From NCBI GenBank assembly GCA_903813345.2, contig CAIIXF020000012.1, positions 10,892,932 through 10,956,931 on the forward strand: 64,000 nt of DNA, written 5' to 3'. The notes below the pieces were generated by a model. It saw only the letters and a program-made list of their open reading frames with translations. It was not told the DNA's origin and ran no database searches. The first letter of the stretch is position 1. Each line of letters begins with the position of its first letter. Positions 12,501 through 22,060 of the stretch are shown here, in pieces. A program made the translations under genes and the position numbers. This DNA is from Owenia fusiformis (taxonomy: Eukaryota; Annelida; Polychaeta; Sabellida; Oweniidae).

Positions 12501-12796
12501 GTGGATGTTGTTTGGCGGTTGGTGTTCAGTGGTCTGCGTTCACTGGTCGGCATCTGTAACAAATGGCAGGTGGTGACATTTTGTATGTTAATATTAATGC
12601 CTTGTTTTCATATGGATCTAGTTTTAAAATAGTTTAATATTGTAATGTATTGTATTCAATATTTCAGAAACGTGAATACCCAGATGGTACTGTAAAAACT
12701 GTTTACCCAGATGGGCGCCAGGAGACCAGATACGCCAATGGTAGACTCAGGGTCAAAGATGCCGCAGGAAATGTAACCATGGATAAACGCACTTAG
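1836..12796 (+). CDS. CENPJ: CENPJ/CPAP (SAS-4) centriole assembly protein, last three exons
   Basis: Three exons join in phase: 1836-1945, 2442-2527 and 12668-12796, with stop TAG at 12794-12796. Acceptors TTTTTCAG, TTTTTTTAG and ATTTCAG and donors GATG|GTATG and AAG|GTACAC frame them. They encode 107 residues rich in the PDG-type beta repeats of the TCP10_C (G-box) domain, for example [38 protein letters not shown], ending NVTMDKRT. In known CPAP/SAS-4 this domain is an open single-layer beta sheet that binds STIL/Ana2 during centriole cartwheel and wall assembly. The N-terminal tubulin-binding part and coiled coils lie left of the window. The last intron is about 10.1 kb and contains a lengsin-like gene on the opposite strand. 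TCP10 itself shares the domain, but a full CPAP gene is more likely in an invertebrate. A polyadenylation-type AATAAA occurs at about 13153. Confidence 0.85.
2298..2398. mobile_element. Short MITE-like repeat (ATATCACCACCA / GTAGAGACAT ends)
   Basis: A segment of about 100 bp in a CENPJ intron has near-inverted ends and a body that recurs elsewhere in the window: 'AACTTTTTTGTGG', 'TTTGGTGGTTGGTGTT' and 'CTGTTACAAATTGCA'. Related copies lie at 13655-13706 and 14966-15068, and the right end of the element at 11021-12583 matches it. I infer a small non-autonomous DNA transposon family; no protein is coded. Confidence 0.5.
2528..4160. other. Intronic sequence without recognisable gene
   Basis: Between the CENPJ exon ending at 2527 and the degenerate repeats starting near 4170 I see AT-rich sequence with only short, coding-unlike open frames. 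No RNA gene, clear inverted repeat or tandem array was recognised. Confidence 0.5.
4170..4980. repeat. Degenerate tandem repeat with 'AAAATGGC-GCCATTTT' core
   Basis: Several imperfect copies of a unit of about 130-170 bp follow each other. Each has 'CAAGATGGCAGCTG', 'AAAATGGCTGCCATTTT' or a variant, 'TTTGATAGCTCAAAT', 'GTTGATGGATTTGGTTCAAA' and 'TATGCTGATGCC'. The repeats lie in the CENPJ last intron just downstream of the lengsin-like gene. Copies have diverged and contain indels. Confidence 0.7.
5063..5068 (-). terminator. Polyadenylation signal of the lengsin-like gene
   Basis: AATAAA on the minus strand lies 28 bases beyond the TAG stop. It is the first canonical signal after the coding region, so the 3' UTR would be very short. 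Confidence 0.55.
5096..6418 (-). CDS. LGSN: Lengsin-like, glutamine synthetase-fold protein (probable pseudoenzyme)
   Basis: A single coding exon gives 440 residues from the first ATG (6416-6418) to TAG at 5096-5098, close to the family length. The order of blocks is that of type I-like glutamine synthetase: N-terminal beta-grasp ([15 protein letters not shown], residues about 15-29), ELEFHIF with two acidic ligands, [60 protein letters not shown]. The match to lengsin is better than to cytosolic animal glutamine synthetase. In active enzymes the G-x-H-x-H-x-S motif supplies ATP/metal-binding histidines; here it reads GLNLNLS, so both histidines are Asn. Catalytic loss is therefore likely, as reported for vertebrate lens lengsin. 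An acceptor TTTAATTTCAG lies at 6450-6460, so at least one upstream exon (5' UTR or a longer N terminus) exists. AATAAA on the minus strand at 5063-5068 is a good polyadenylation signal. The gene lies antisense in the CENPJ last intron. Confidence 0.85.
   Translation of the reverse strand: MMNTLDIGDFDYVRFTTADYHGLPRGKIIPKQHVQAALVNGVQIYCGILGVGLSGEFVSFHPEVTEKKHGNCHLKPDINTLRPIPWADEPNRKIGEITCDLHWDSDFKSPVDAAPREVARRQLKCLDALGYSLKTGWELEFHIFHKDNETPIYKGKTGLYNQSLVTEFGNVMFPIEENLRKVGLDIEALHTEDVDGLFEISTSPKIGLASVDGAYVAKYAIKEIVKKAGYLASFMTAHKMGSTCGLNLNLSILDKLGKNMFYNPEKLNNLSSLAEHWLAGVLSHARAIYVLHSPTVNCFRRVGQSLDPCKANWGIDDRNALIRVKNNGDRGTYMENRMAGGLGNPYLIAAATVAAGIDGIQRKLQLPAENDPNAPNLPCDIEEGIKALREDKIVCDALGEQFVRFFTEMKLATEVTILDPSIPKTNEAYEKERAFYMNLL
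6505..8113. mobile_element. Non-autonomous element with GCTCACATGGTG ends and internal tandem array
   Basis: The left end AGCTCACATGGTGAGC (6505-6520) is matched in inverted form by CACCATGTGAGC (8102-8113). Just inside the left end is a GTCC/GTCT microsatellite (about 6538-6597). The interior holds about five copies of a unit of up to 370 bp, starting near 6609, 6759 (short), 7108, 7461 and 7820. Each unit carries 'CCTCTGTCGATAGGATTCC', 'AAAATGGCCGCCATTTTTGT' and 'TTTCAGCCATTTTAGTTAAC' or variants. No protein is encoded. It resembles the array-bearing element at 11021-12583 in architecture but not in sequence of the ends. Confidence 0.65.
8114..11020. other. Gene-free intron interior
   Basis: This part of the CENPJ last intron is AT-rich with no coding-like open frame. 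One small recognisable repeat near 10525-10600 ('TAATTTGGCACTACTTAATT') recurs near 44635-44665 in the SLC6 gene. A copy of the 'AAGATGGCCGCC' motif is at about 10910. Confidence 0.5.
11021..12583. mobile_element. Non-autonomous element with ATGTCCCCACCA ends and 162-bp internal array
   Basis: The left end ATGTCCCCACCACATAGTG (from 11021) is followed by a CCGTCTGTCTGTC microsatellite (about 11065-11120). Inverted copies of the end occur at about 12461-12474 (TTGGTGGGGACAT) and, more diverged, at about 12569-12583 (GGTGGTGACAT). The interior contains five units of about 162 bp (11620-12460), each with 'AAATCTTGTCTGTAAAGTCT', 'AATTTCAAATTTTCAGGG' and 'AAGGCAGCCATTTTGGATTT'. It lies in the CENPJ last intron, 85 bp before the final exon. 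Confidence 0.6.
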
Positions 12797-14534
12797 CCAC
12801 ACCCTTGCCACTGGGGAGACTGTTGCTATGAAACTGGTTCATATTGCAGCTAGATATGTTACTATATATAGAGACAGATTCAAATTTGAGACTCAAAATC
12901 AAGGACATGGCAAAGAATGTTCCTTTTGTGAAGCAAACTTAGCACTTGTAGCTATGAGGCAAAGGATGCCAAGGGTAAATTGCTAATGGTAAATTCATTG
13001 TCAATGACACACCAGGAAATAATGCCATGTGAAATGTGAAATTCCTGTTGCGTGTATATATCTGGGTCAAGAAATGAGGATGATGGACCATTTTGAAAAC
13101 TGAACCCCTCTTGGCAAATCCTGGATACAGGCCTGGAAAGTATTTGAATATTAATAAAATTAAATGTTTTAGTTGTGAATATTGGACTGCATCTACTGAC
13201 ATGATTTCTGCAGTATTATGGTTATTCACAATACTGACATAAATATATTGTACATAATATACATATATATGATATACAATCTACATGTACATAAAAATCA
13301 TTCTGGACTTAAAGCAATTGTAAATATGTCACAAAATGTAAAAAAATGTAAGATACTGTGAATATGAAACTGCAATTTTTTGTAAAAAATGAAGTTTTAG
13401 ATATGCAAATGCTGTTATCATTATCCTGTTTTTATTTAATGAGATTTTATTGTATAAACATAATATATTGTTATTTTTGATATTTTAATAGATTGTGAAT
13501 ATCTATATTTTAGTATTCAAAAGAAGCTAAATTGTTTGTGTTTTATGGCATTATGAGGTTTGCTTTCCTTGAATCCTTATGTGGATTATTCTATAGAGCA
13601 TGCAAAGGAATTAAACAATATGATGTTTCTATATTGATTTTTGAAATGTTATGTTCGGCATTTGGTGGTCGCCATCTGTAACAAATTTCAGGTGCTGATA
13701 TTTTGCTCGTTAATGCCTTTTATTCAAAATACCAACATACAAACTCCATTAAATATTCTCATTTAGATCAATCTTGAATTAACTTACACCGCCTCAAAAG
13801 TTCAGAAAATGGAATTTTTTGTCCCAGATTGATTGAGTACTAATAGATAGAGAGAAAGAGAATAAGCAATCTATATCAGGATCTAGAAAGATCCATTCCT
13901 ACAAAATGATAAGTAAATTCACATTTAGGAAATCAAGCAACTAATTAAGATACCTATTTTTACAATTAATAAGTTAATACTCAACTAAATCATATAATTT
14001 ACATATAAGTATACAAACTGTACACTTTATTTTTAGATTTATTAAGATATATTATTCACAAGAGGCTGTTTTGTACCATGGTATTCACAACTTATAACCT
14101 TGACTGTATACATAAATAAATCACATAAAGATACTGTATGTAGCGACTAAGCTCTAGCAGTACACTATTAATTGAATAACTTTTGGTTCGAAACCAAGTG
14201 TTTTTAATTTGAAACAAACTTTGTAATTTGAATATTTAGTAGATGTTTCTTTTATGGGGTTCAATTAAATGTTCAGGTTTGTCAACTGTCCACTTTGCTA
14301 TGTTCCAATCAAAATATGCTCCAGTGCAACATTTGGATCCTTATTAACATGGACTTTAGAAAGTCCATATTACTAATTGACGCACTTGTATTTACAAAGT
14401 TAAGATCCACTAAAAGGCAAGTTCTGTTTGTCCCTTGCTTTCTGTATAGGTCTAAATATCACTTTTTTTCGATAACATTAGTAATACATTGTCATGTCGT
14501 AGACTCTATATCCTATAGCTCAATATTGTCCTAA
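12797..14534. other. CENPJ 3' UTR region and convergent intergenic sequence
   Basis: After the CENPJ stop the sequence is AT-rich. AATAAA at about 13153 is the nearest canonical polyadenylation signal, and further near-matches follow. A fragment at 13655-13706 ('GGCATTTGGTGGTCGCCATC' to 'AGGTGCTGATATTTTG') belongs to the short repeat family described at 2298. No other gene is seen; the next gene converges from the minus strand. Confidence 0.5.
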
Positions 14535-16652
14535 TTAAGATTTCAGGGTTAGAGATTGGTCCAGTCTATTTTTACAGACTTTTCTGATAACTTCAACGCT
14601 TATAGCAAATCCACCTATGATAGAGAACGACATAGCGACTGCGATTCCAGCGTGGAGGCCACTGTTGAAATCTTTCCTAATGTCAATACCTGCAAAGAAA
14701 GTTTGAAAATTTAACATGGTGTAATTGATGTATTGTACAGCAAAATAGGAGACATTTTCCTTGATTTTATATATTATGTTGATACCTGCAAAGAAAGTTT
14801 TTAATAGGTCAGTTGTTTTTATTTGCATAAAAAACTATAAATTGATTACATAAATTGTGGGGGGCTGAAGCTCTTGGCATTATTGCCCCCCCCCCCTTTA
14901 AGAAAAACGTTTAACATAGTATCTATTGCACAGTATAAATAGGAAACTATCATTTTTCTTGGTTCTATGTCACCACTTCTTGTTATAGTCTCCAACTTTT
15001 TTGTGGCCTGTGTTCGGAGGTTTGTGTTCGACGGTCGGAGTCAGTAACAAATGCCAGGTGGTGACATTTTGCATGTTAATATATTTTATATCTATTAGAA
15101 GAGGTTCCGCTTAGACGTAACATTAGGAGGGGTGCATAAATAAATATTGGTGCAGCATTTAAAACAAAACCAATATCAAGGTTAAACAATAATTACCACC
15201 GTAGCCCAGAAAATACCAATTATTCTCCTAAAGCTGTATATCTTAGAATTTGGGCGAAATAATAACAATAAATGCCGATCCACATTCATAAAATGAGACT
15301 AGAAGATTGGAATTTACTTATTTTGATGATGCAATGAGATCGGATAAAAAAGCCAAAAGCTTTTTTACGGCTGGAAACAATTTTTCCTAGTCCCAAAATA
15401 ATCTCGAGTACCAGTGCTTAGTACATCAATTCTAGCGACCCCCTGGCCAAATATTCTTTCAAATTTATGCATTTTCACTACTTTGAAGTGATTTTGGGCC
15501 AAAGTTGTCGAATATGAACCCCCCCCCCTGGATTTTCTAAGAGAATCTCCCTTGCCGAAAGCTAATTGAAGAACGACTTATTAATAGATAATTGCTATTA
15601 AGAATTTTAAAACTAATTCCCTTATCTATAAAGTACGTAAACGGATTCTATAAATACGCACATTTTCGCAATCATTTGTTTCTGAACATATACTGATATA
15701 CGAACTACTCAAAGCAGGTCCAAAGTTTGTCTTAAAGTAAATTCGAAAATGCTAATGAATACATGTACAGTTAAAAATAAACTATGAATTCATTTAAATA
15801 ACCATTAAACTCAATCCACAATTTTAATGAAAGGAAAAACCATACAAACAGATATAAAATAGTAGCCCGGACAGAATTTTTCAATGGTCACTTTTTCAGA
15901 ATTTCACTCTAGTTTTCAAATATGTAATCAGATTTTGATAATACTGAAAACTAAAAAAGTTATTAAAGAAAAAGTGACCATTGAACAATTCTGATTTGTT
16001 CATGATTAACATTCCGAATCAAAAGATGTTGAAGCCAAATCTATCAGTCAGTTATCTTATAGATCAAAAGTATTTCAAGACCGATCCATAAAAGGGTAAA
16101 CTACTCTGAGCTATATTCATTGAATATAGTGCTAGTTTCGGAACTTCGTACGGATTGCAATGCATTGTAATACTATTGATCAATGAGTTGACTGATTTGA
16201 TATTCAAGCGAGTAGGGTAAGCCAGGATGAAAAATTCCATGGTCTGACTTAGCTCCATGTAAACGCTTTGAATGGGATGTTGGTGTTTATGTTCGATTGA
16301 AAGCATAGCATTCTACTGGCTGCTGATATATTAACGATTTATGGAATAGTGAGTCAGACTTGTGAAATAAATTCTACAATTTTTGGGCTCCAAAATTAAA
16401 TATATGGCTGCTTGTCATAAATACGCTTTTATTTTCGTATGAGTTTGCACGGATTCTAACCCAAAATCAACCCAAAATATTTCTTCATACATGAACAGTA
16501 ATTTCCGTTTTGATCGGAATTATCATTCACATATCATCCAATTATTGGTTTTCATAATTACATGAAGCATGAATGAAAACATAGATACCTTCTTGGGCTA
16601 AAGATAAAGCCACAAACTGCAGTAAACAGACTAAAGCGAGGAATCCCTTCAT
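14535..16652 (-). CDS. 72-residue secreted-start, single-pass membrane microprotein
   Basis: Two coding exons join in phase 1: 16589-16652 (ATG at 16650-16652, donor GAAG|GTATCT) and 14535-14689 (acceptor TTTCTTTGCAG, stop TAA). Exon 1 encodes a textbook signal peptide, MKGFLALVCLLQFVALSLAQ, with likely cleavage near Ala19/Gln20. Exon 2 gives a short luminal stretch (about 15 residues, IDIRKDFNSG), one hydrophobic helix (about residues 35-56, IAVAMSFSIIGGFAISV) and a basic tail RKVCKNRLDQSLTLKS. The topology would be type I, with almost no ectodomain. I do not recognise a family. Two independent signals (signal peptide plus in-phase transmembrane exon) make a real gene likely, but no homologue is claimed. 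A second copy of the acceptor sequence lies about 95 bp upstream in the intron. Confidence 0.6.
14966..15068. mobile_element. Short MITE, TATGTCACCAC / GTGGTGACAT ends
   Basis: About 103 bp bounded by TATGTCACCAC and its inverted form GTGGTGACAT. The body contains 'GTCTCCAACTTTTTTGTGG' and 'TAACAAATGCCAGGTGGTG', shared with 2298-2398 and with the right end of the 11-kb element. It lies in the intron of the microprotein gene. Confidence 0.6.
15872..15993. mobile_element. Foldback MITE (122 bp)
   Basis: The ends CAGAATTTTTCAATGGTCAC and GTGACCATTGAACAATTCTG are inverted copies. The inner arms also pair: AGTTTTCAAATATG... against ACTGAAAACT. The transcript would fold into a long hairpin. No coding content. 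It lies in the microprotein intron. Confidence 0.7.
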
Positions 16653-16929
16653 CCTGATGATATTCGGCAGATCTGTAGTTTCACGTTCTACTGGTATAGG
16701 GACACACGCGTATTGTACAAGGTAACTTTACTATGTGCGGACTTTGAAACTCAAGGACCTGATAAGGGGACCATTATCGTTTACACACTGGACTAGTGTT
16801 GATCTATACTGTTTAGTTAATATGTTACACTTCTTTCATTTGTAGTAATTTATTAACTACTAGTAACTAAATGATGATCATGGCCCGGAAACATGTATAA
16901 AAGTCGAGTCGAATACACCAAGAGATTCG

Positions 16930-17340
16930 CTCTTTACATGGTGAATTGGTGAAGATCCAATGAGGGTTGGCTCCCAGGATCGAATCTCGTAATATTTGTC
17001 CAACAATGGAAACGTCAAAATGTCGCTATTTTCTGGAATTATAACCGATTATAAATTCAAAATAGACAGTTCAAAAGATTCGAACCAATATCTCGATCTT
17101 TTTTGTGAATTTTGGAATTTTTCGTTTGAAAATAATGTTGAAGTGAACAAAATGGCGGCTGTTTGAACTCGAATTTTGTATCACGACATGCCCATGTATG
17201 GGAATATATCGATGTTGCACTCTGGGGGCCAATCCTCCTTGGTGTAGATCCAATGCGGATTGGCTCCCAGGATCGAGACTCGATATTTTCCAACAATGAA
17301 AACGTCGAAATGTTATTTTCTGGGAATAACCAAAAATCAC
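16930..17340. repeat. Direct repeat pair with 'GATCCAATG-GGTTGGCTCCCAG' core
   Basis: Two diverged copies about 300 bp apart share 'GATCCAATG', 'TTGGCTCCCAGGATCGA', 'CCAACAATG' and 'TATTTTCTGG' (about 16950-17040 and 17245-17330). Open frames here on both strands are not convincing coding sequence. Confidence 0.5.
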
Positions 17341-17410
17341 GATTCAAATGTTGAAGTTGTAACCACACTTGATAACAAGTTGCTACTACGGCCCATCTCC
17401 AGTGTCATAA

Positions 17411-17490
17411 GCCTTTGTGGCTCAGTTGGTAGAGCCTCAGACTTTGGGTTCAAGGGTCCTAGGTTCGATTCCCACACGGGGAATTGAATT
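17411..17490 (+). repeat. tRNA-derived SINE head
   Basis: A perfect polymerase III A box, TGGCTCAGTTGG (17418-17429), and B box, GGTTCGATTCC (17462-17472), are spaced as in a tRNA. The acceptor and anticodon stems do not pair convincingly and the sequence continues into unrelated 3' DNA. I therefore call a SINE or tRNA pseudogene, not a working tRNA. Confidence 0.7.
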
Positions 17491-19329
17491 TAGCACACTT
17501 CCTTTCAATTTCTTTGTCTGGCTTGTTAGTTGTTACACTATGCTCGTTAGTTAGTCATTCCCCTGGGGCGCCCTCTGGTCATTACAAAGTGAACAAAATG
17601 ACGACTCTTTACATTCTAATTATTCGGTTTGAAGCACAAACAGACCACCAAACACAATCGAGTGGTGGTATTTTCTTGAAATTTTATATGTGAATACTTG
17701 GAAGAATATTACAATGTAAATGACAAATTGGCTAAAATGGCAGTCATGGCTGTTGGCGTTGCTGTTATCTAATCGGAATAGATAATATATCACAAATTGA
17801 AAAAATGTTTAGTTTTCCCGAAATCTACAGGAAAAGGAGAAATCTATATGAAGAGAAGTTACAATGTATCATATACATAGAGGAGTTTCAATGTATCATA
17901 TACCGAATCGCTAGAATACTCTAATTCAAGGATGTGATACAGGGTGGTCAAAAAACCGGAAACCTTAACACCATTTTTTCATATTCTTGTCATATTTTAC
18001 ACATTTGTAAATCCTCCAATTTTTTACCAGCTTACTTTATTTCATGACCATCAGATTGATAGTCACAATGTTACATGAAGAAAACTCTTGAAGAACATGC
18101 CCAAGTGGCCACTATTGCGCTGTGGGTTAACCCATATATTGATATTTATGACATCAATATTTTCATCAGTTTCGATTGATTCTAATTCTAATGTTCGATG
18201 TGTTAATCCGAATTGATATGCTAAGAACCGTATTTTTATTTCTATCAAACTTATTTTTTTATTGTATTAATTGGCTGAAAAAACACACCTGTCACAACTT
18301 TTTAACTTTGGTTAATAAAGTCATCACTGTTGTAATTCTAGCAGATCAAAAATTGTGTGATTTCCTAAATTGTAGTAGTTGTGTAGTTGTGTTTGCTTTG
18401 ACATGATATGGGCATTAATAGATTAATTATTTTATGCAGGGAAGTGTGGGCAAATATGCCAAAAGATTATTTATGCCTTGGTCACATAGGCTCCGATTTT
18501 TACTATGGCGCCCGGCCGATGAGTATTTTGTTCAAAATCGGCCGGCGAGCCCGGGCATCGTACGGGCGCCGGGCGATGATCGCCACTCATCGGCCGATTT
18601 TTAGACATCGTACGGGCGCCGGCAGAGTTTTATCGCTAATGCCTTGGTCACATAGGCTCCGATTTTTACTACGGCGCCCGGCCGATGAGTATTTTGTACA
18701 AAATCGGCCGGCGAGCCCGGGCATCGTACGGGCGCCGGGCGATGATCGCCACTCATCGGCCGATTTTTAGACATCGTACGGGCGCCGGCAGAGTTTTATC
18801 GCGGAGATAAAAGTTGCCGATGTCTTGGCGATTTTTTCTCAACCAAACTCATCGGTACCTACCCGGCCGTGTCCCGCCCGGTCATCGTACGATTATCTTA
18901 CGGCGCCCGGTGGCATCGCACGGTCATCTTAGGATTTTGCGTGCTGATTTGTTTGATAAATCTTAATAATGATTCCTTATAAAGTGATATAAAGGTTTTA
19001 AAAAGAATGAGGTAAGGAATTATAATTACTACACACTGTCAGAGATTTTTTATAAAACATAAATGGAGCGATTAGGCTTACTGTAAAACAATGACACACA
19101 TTTGAATGGCTGGGTGGGTGGGTTGATCTAGTCGTTCTTATATATTTATTATTAATCGTGTATGTCTGTCATACACATTGAATAGAGTGATACATTTTTA
19201 TGCGTATATTCACTCATGCATATACTATTACAAATCATTTATTTTAAAATCTTCTGAATGTTTTTGTGAGTACAGTATTTTCAAGGGTCACAATTTTAAT
19301 ACGAAAGTTCACTGTCTCAATTACAGTTA

Positions 19330-20572
19330 ATATGCCAAAGGCTTTAGGATAGAGGGGATAAGGCCAATGGGCCATATATGAGGAAGGCCTTGAGAAGACA
19401 GGTGGAAAAAGACAATAACAATGGTAGTGAGCTGGTGGATGATGAAGATTTAGATGTGTCTAGGGAAGAGGGTAAGGGAACATGGGGCAAAACGGCCTTA
19501 AAAATTTAGTTTTAAGTTGTTCTGTACGGGATATTTTCTCATCTGTCAATCATCGCGCACTTTGATGTTCCACTTTATTAATGGTTTGTGGTTTACATTT
19601 TTGGAGTGTTTTATACTGGCCTAGGATCTTCTGTGATTTTTCAATGGTCAAAAATATTGTCGAAAGTGGGGCAAAACGGCCCATGGGTGGGGTAAAACGG
19701 CCCACCCTCTGTTACATGGGTTTTAAAACCAAAATTAATCAATTACAAGACTCATCCACACACATCTTATCTCAGACGTTCAAACCTTTGACAGATGAAG
19801 TATTCTTAACCCCTACCATAATTCTAGTCATTCGATATGTGTCGGAAGGAAATAAGGTACAAACCAAATGTTAAAATCGTTATGTTTGAAAATCAATTGT
19901 TCTTGTACAATAAGATTTTTGTATGTTATAACATATGTGGGCCGTTTTGCCCCAAAGACATGTGAATTTTCAAACAGACGTCATTTTAATTTACCTAATA
20001 TTTGAGGCTCGAAATTTTTACAAATAAAGAATAAATATGCATACTATATGTAAAATGTTAAACCAAAACCATATTCTATTGTTGCCAGATTTTTTTAGAG
20101 ATACTCGTGGGAGGGGTAATTTGCAAAAAAGAGAGTGAAAAGTAGAATTACCTCTTACGTAAAGCGAGACGCTGCTTGGTTAAAAATGGGGGGGGGGGGG
20201 TGGAGAAGGTGGCGGAAATTTCAAAATTCAATTATGTCACTTTTGAAGAATCATCTTTTTATAGTTCAAAAGATATTTCAATGGGCCTCTTTGCCCCAGG
20301 GGGCCGTTTTGCCCCATGTTCCCTTGCTCCACTTGAAATAGAAGAAAAAATTGCCAATTTCTTTGAAGATAGGCCATATTTTTATGACCAAGCAAATTCT
20401 CTTTACGAGAACAGACAAAAGAAAGATGCAGAAATAGGGAATTTTGCTCATAGCATCGGATGGACAGGGAGTAGACATAGTATTTGTTTATATGAAAGAT
20501 CTAAAAATGAATTAAGTAGGTCAGGGTGCACTTTGATGAAAAGACCACGTGCAGTATGGCAAGTGATTTAAG
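19330..20572 (+). pseudogene. MADF-domain transposon gene, copy 1 (interrupted)
   Basis: The frame equivalent to copy 2 is recognisable: NGPYMRKAL, an acidic stretch DEDLDVSREEG, then PLEIEEKIANFFEDRPYFYD, KKDAEIGNFAHSIGWT and SGCTLMKRPRAVWQV. It is broken by an early stop near 19349, by the 850-bp transposon insertion at 19475-20324 and by small indels. MADF/Myb-SANT-like proteins are the DNA-binding partners of Harbinger transposases. This copy cannot make an intact protein. Confidence 0.6.
19475..20324. mobile_element. 850-bp TIR transposon with AGGGAACATGGGGC ends inserted in unit 1
   Basis: Ends AGGGAACATGGGGCAAAACG and CGTTTTGCCCCATGTTCCCT are perfect inverted repeats. The empty site is preserved in unit 2 (GGGTATTCCACTTG at about 21798-21811). 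Comparison shows a TA duplication on the left (19473-19474), with TG at the right, probably a mutated TA. Internal copies of 'GGGGCAAAACGGCCC' and 'GGCCGTTTTGCCCC' recur inside the ends. No transposase is coded. TA duplications point to a Tc1/mariner- or pogo-like system. Confidence 0.8.
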
Positions 20573-21652
20573 ACGGTCATATCTTTCACCATGAGAACTT
20601 TCTGGGCATAAATACAGTGTTTTTATTAAAACAATATGTTTTCTTTCAATTGAAGTACCCATGATAGTAAAAATATCAATCAAACAATTTGAAAAATTAT
20701 GAATAGGGACCCCATGTCAACTTTTTTTCTAAATATTGAACCTATTTACTCAAAAGAGGATCTTCTTTTTCTGATTTTTATTGCATGAAAACATTATTAT
20801 CCTGGAAGTCCTGTCTATCGAAGTATTTCGTTTTCAAATCTTGCATTCACGCCATGTGGAACAGTCATACTGGGTCATACAAGAATTTAGTATAGATCTA
20901 GAGGCCTGTAGATCGACCGATGTCCTGGCGGGTGCCGTACGGTCATCGGCAGATAGCCTTGCGATACCCGTGCGATGTCTTTCAGATTCAATTGATTGCG
21001 GGCGCCGTGCGATGCCTGTACTAATGTGACCATACTCACGATTAGATCAAGACATCGGTGAAAAGTCACCGGCGCCCGGTCGATTTATAAATCGGCCGAT
21101 GACTACTCATCGGCCGGCGCCCGGCGGCTATGTGACCTAGGCATGAGATAAAAGTTGCCGATGTCTTGGCGATTTTTTCTCAACTAAATTCATCGGTACC
21201 TACCCGGCCGTGTCCCGTCCGGTCATCGTACGATTATCTTACGGCGCCCGGTGGCATCGCACGGTCATCTTGGGATTTTGGGTGCTGATTTGTTTGATAA
21301 ATCAAATAATGATTACTTATAAAGTGATATAAAGGTTTTAAAAATAATAAGGTAAGGAATTATAATTACTACAGTACACTGTCAGATATTTTTTATAAAC
21401 ATAAATGGAACGATTAGGCTTACTGTAAAACAATGACACACATTTGAATGGCTGGGTGGGTGGGTTGATATTGACATTTATCGGTGTATGTCTGTCATAC
21501 ACATTGAATAGAGTGATACATTTTTATGCGTATATTCACTCATGCATATACCATTACAAATCATTTATCTAAAAAATCTTCTGAATGTTTTTGTGAGTAC
21601 AGTTTTTTCAAGGGTCACAATTTTAATACGAAAGTTCACTGTCTCAATTACA

Positions 21653-22060
21653 GTTAATATACCAAAGGCTAAGGATAGAGGGGATAAGGCCAATGGGCCA
21701 TATATGAGGAAGGCCTTGGGAAGACAGGTGGAAAAAGACAATAACAATGCTAGTGAGCTGATGAATGATGAAGATTTAGATGTGTCTAGGGAAGAGGGTA
21801 TTCCACTTGAAATAGAAGAAAAAATTGCCAAGTTCTTTGAAGATAGGCCATATTTTTATGACCAAACAAATTCTCTTTACGAGAAGAGACAAAAGAAAGA
21901 TGCAGAAATATGGAATTTTGCTAATAGCATCGGATGGACAGTTTTAGACATAGTATTTGTTTATATGAAAGATCTAAAAATGAATTAAGGTCAGGGTGCA
22001 CTTTGATGAAAAGACCACGTGCAGTATGGCAAGTGATTTTAGACGGTCATATCTTTCACC
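21653..22060 (+). pseudogene. MADF-domain transposon gene, copy 2 (frameshifted)
   Basis: After an acceptor (TCAATTACAG) the frame runs NIPKAKDRGDKANGPYMRKA, an acidic linker, PLEIEEKIAKFFEDRPYFYD, YEKRQKKDAEIWNFANSIGW, then DIVFVYMKDLKMN and a stop at 21986-21988. The match to the MADF pattern (RPxxYD, then W-x-x-I/F-A, then G) is clear. The family's continuation, NELRSGCTLMKRPRAVWQVI, is found in the +1 frame, so one base change in the 'CTAAAAATGAATTAAGG' tract has broken it. Without the frameshift it would be a partner protein of a Harbinger element. Confidence 0.6.

Noticed and set aside
17411-17490. Functional tRNA gene
   Set aside because: A and B boxes are perfect but the acceptor and anticodon stems do not pair, and the tail is SINE-like.
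18408-18770. 120-codon + strand open frame
   Set aside because: It is the GC-rich doubled left end of the Harbinger-like element; the peptide repeats itself because the DNA does.
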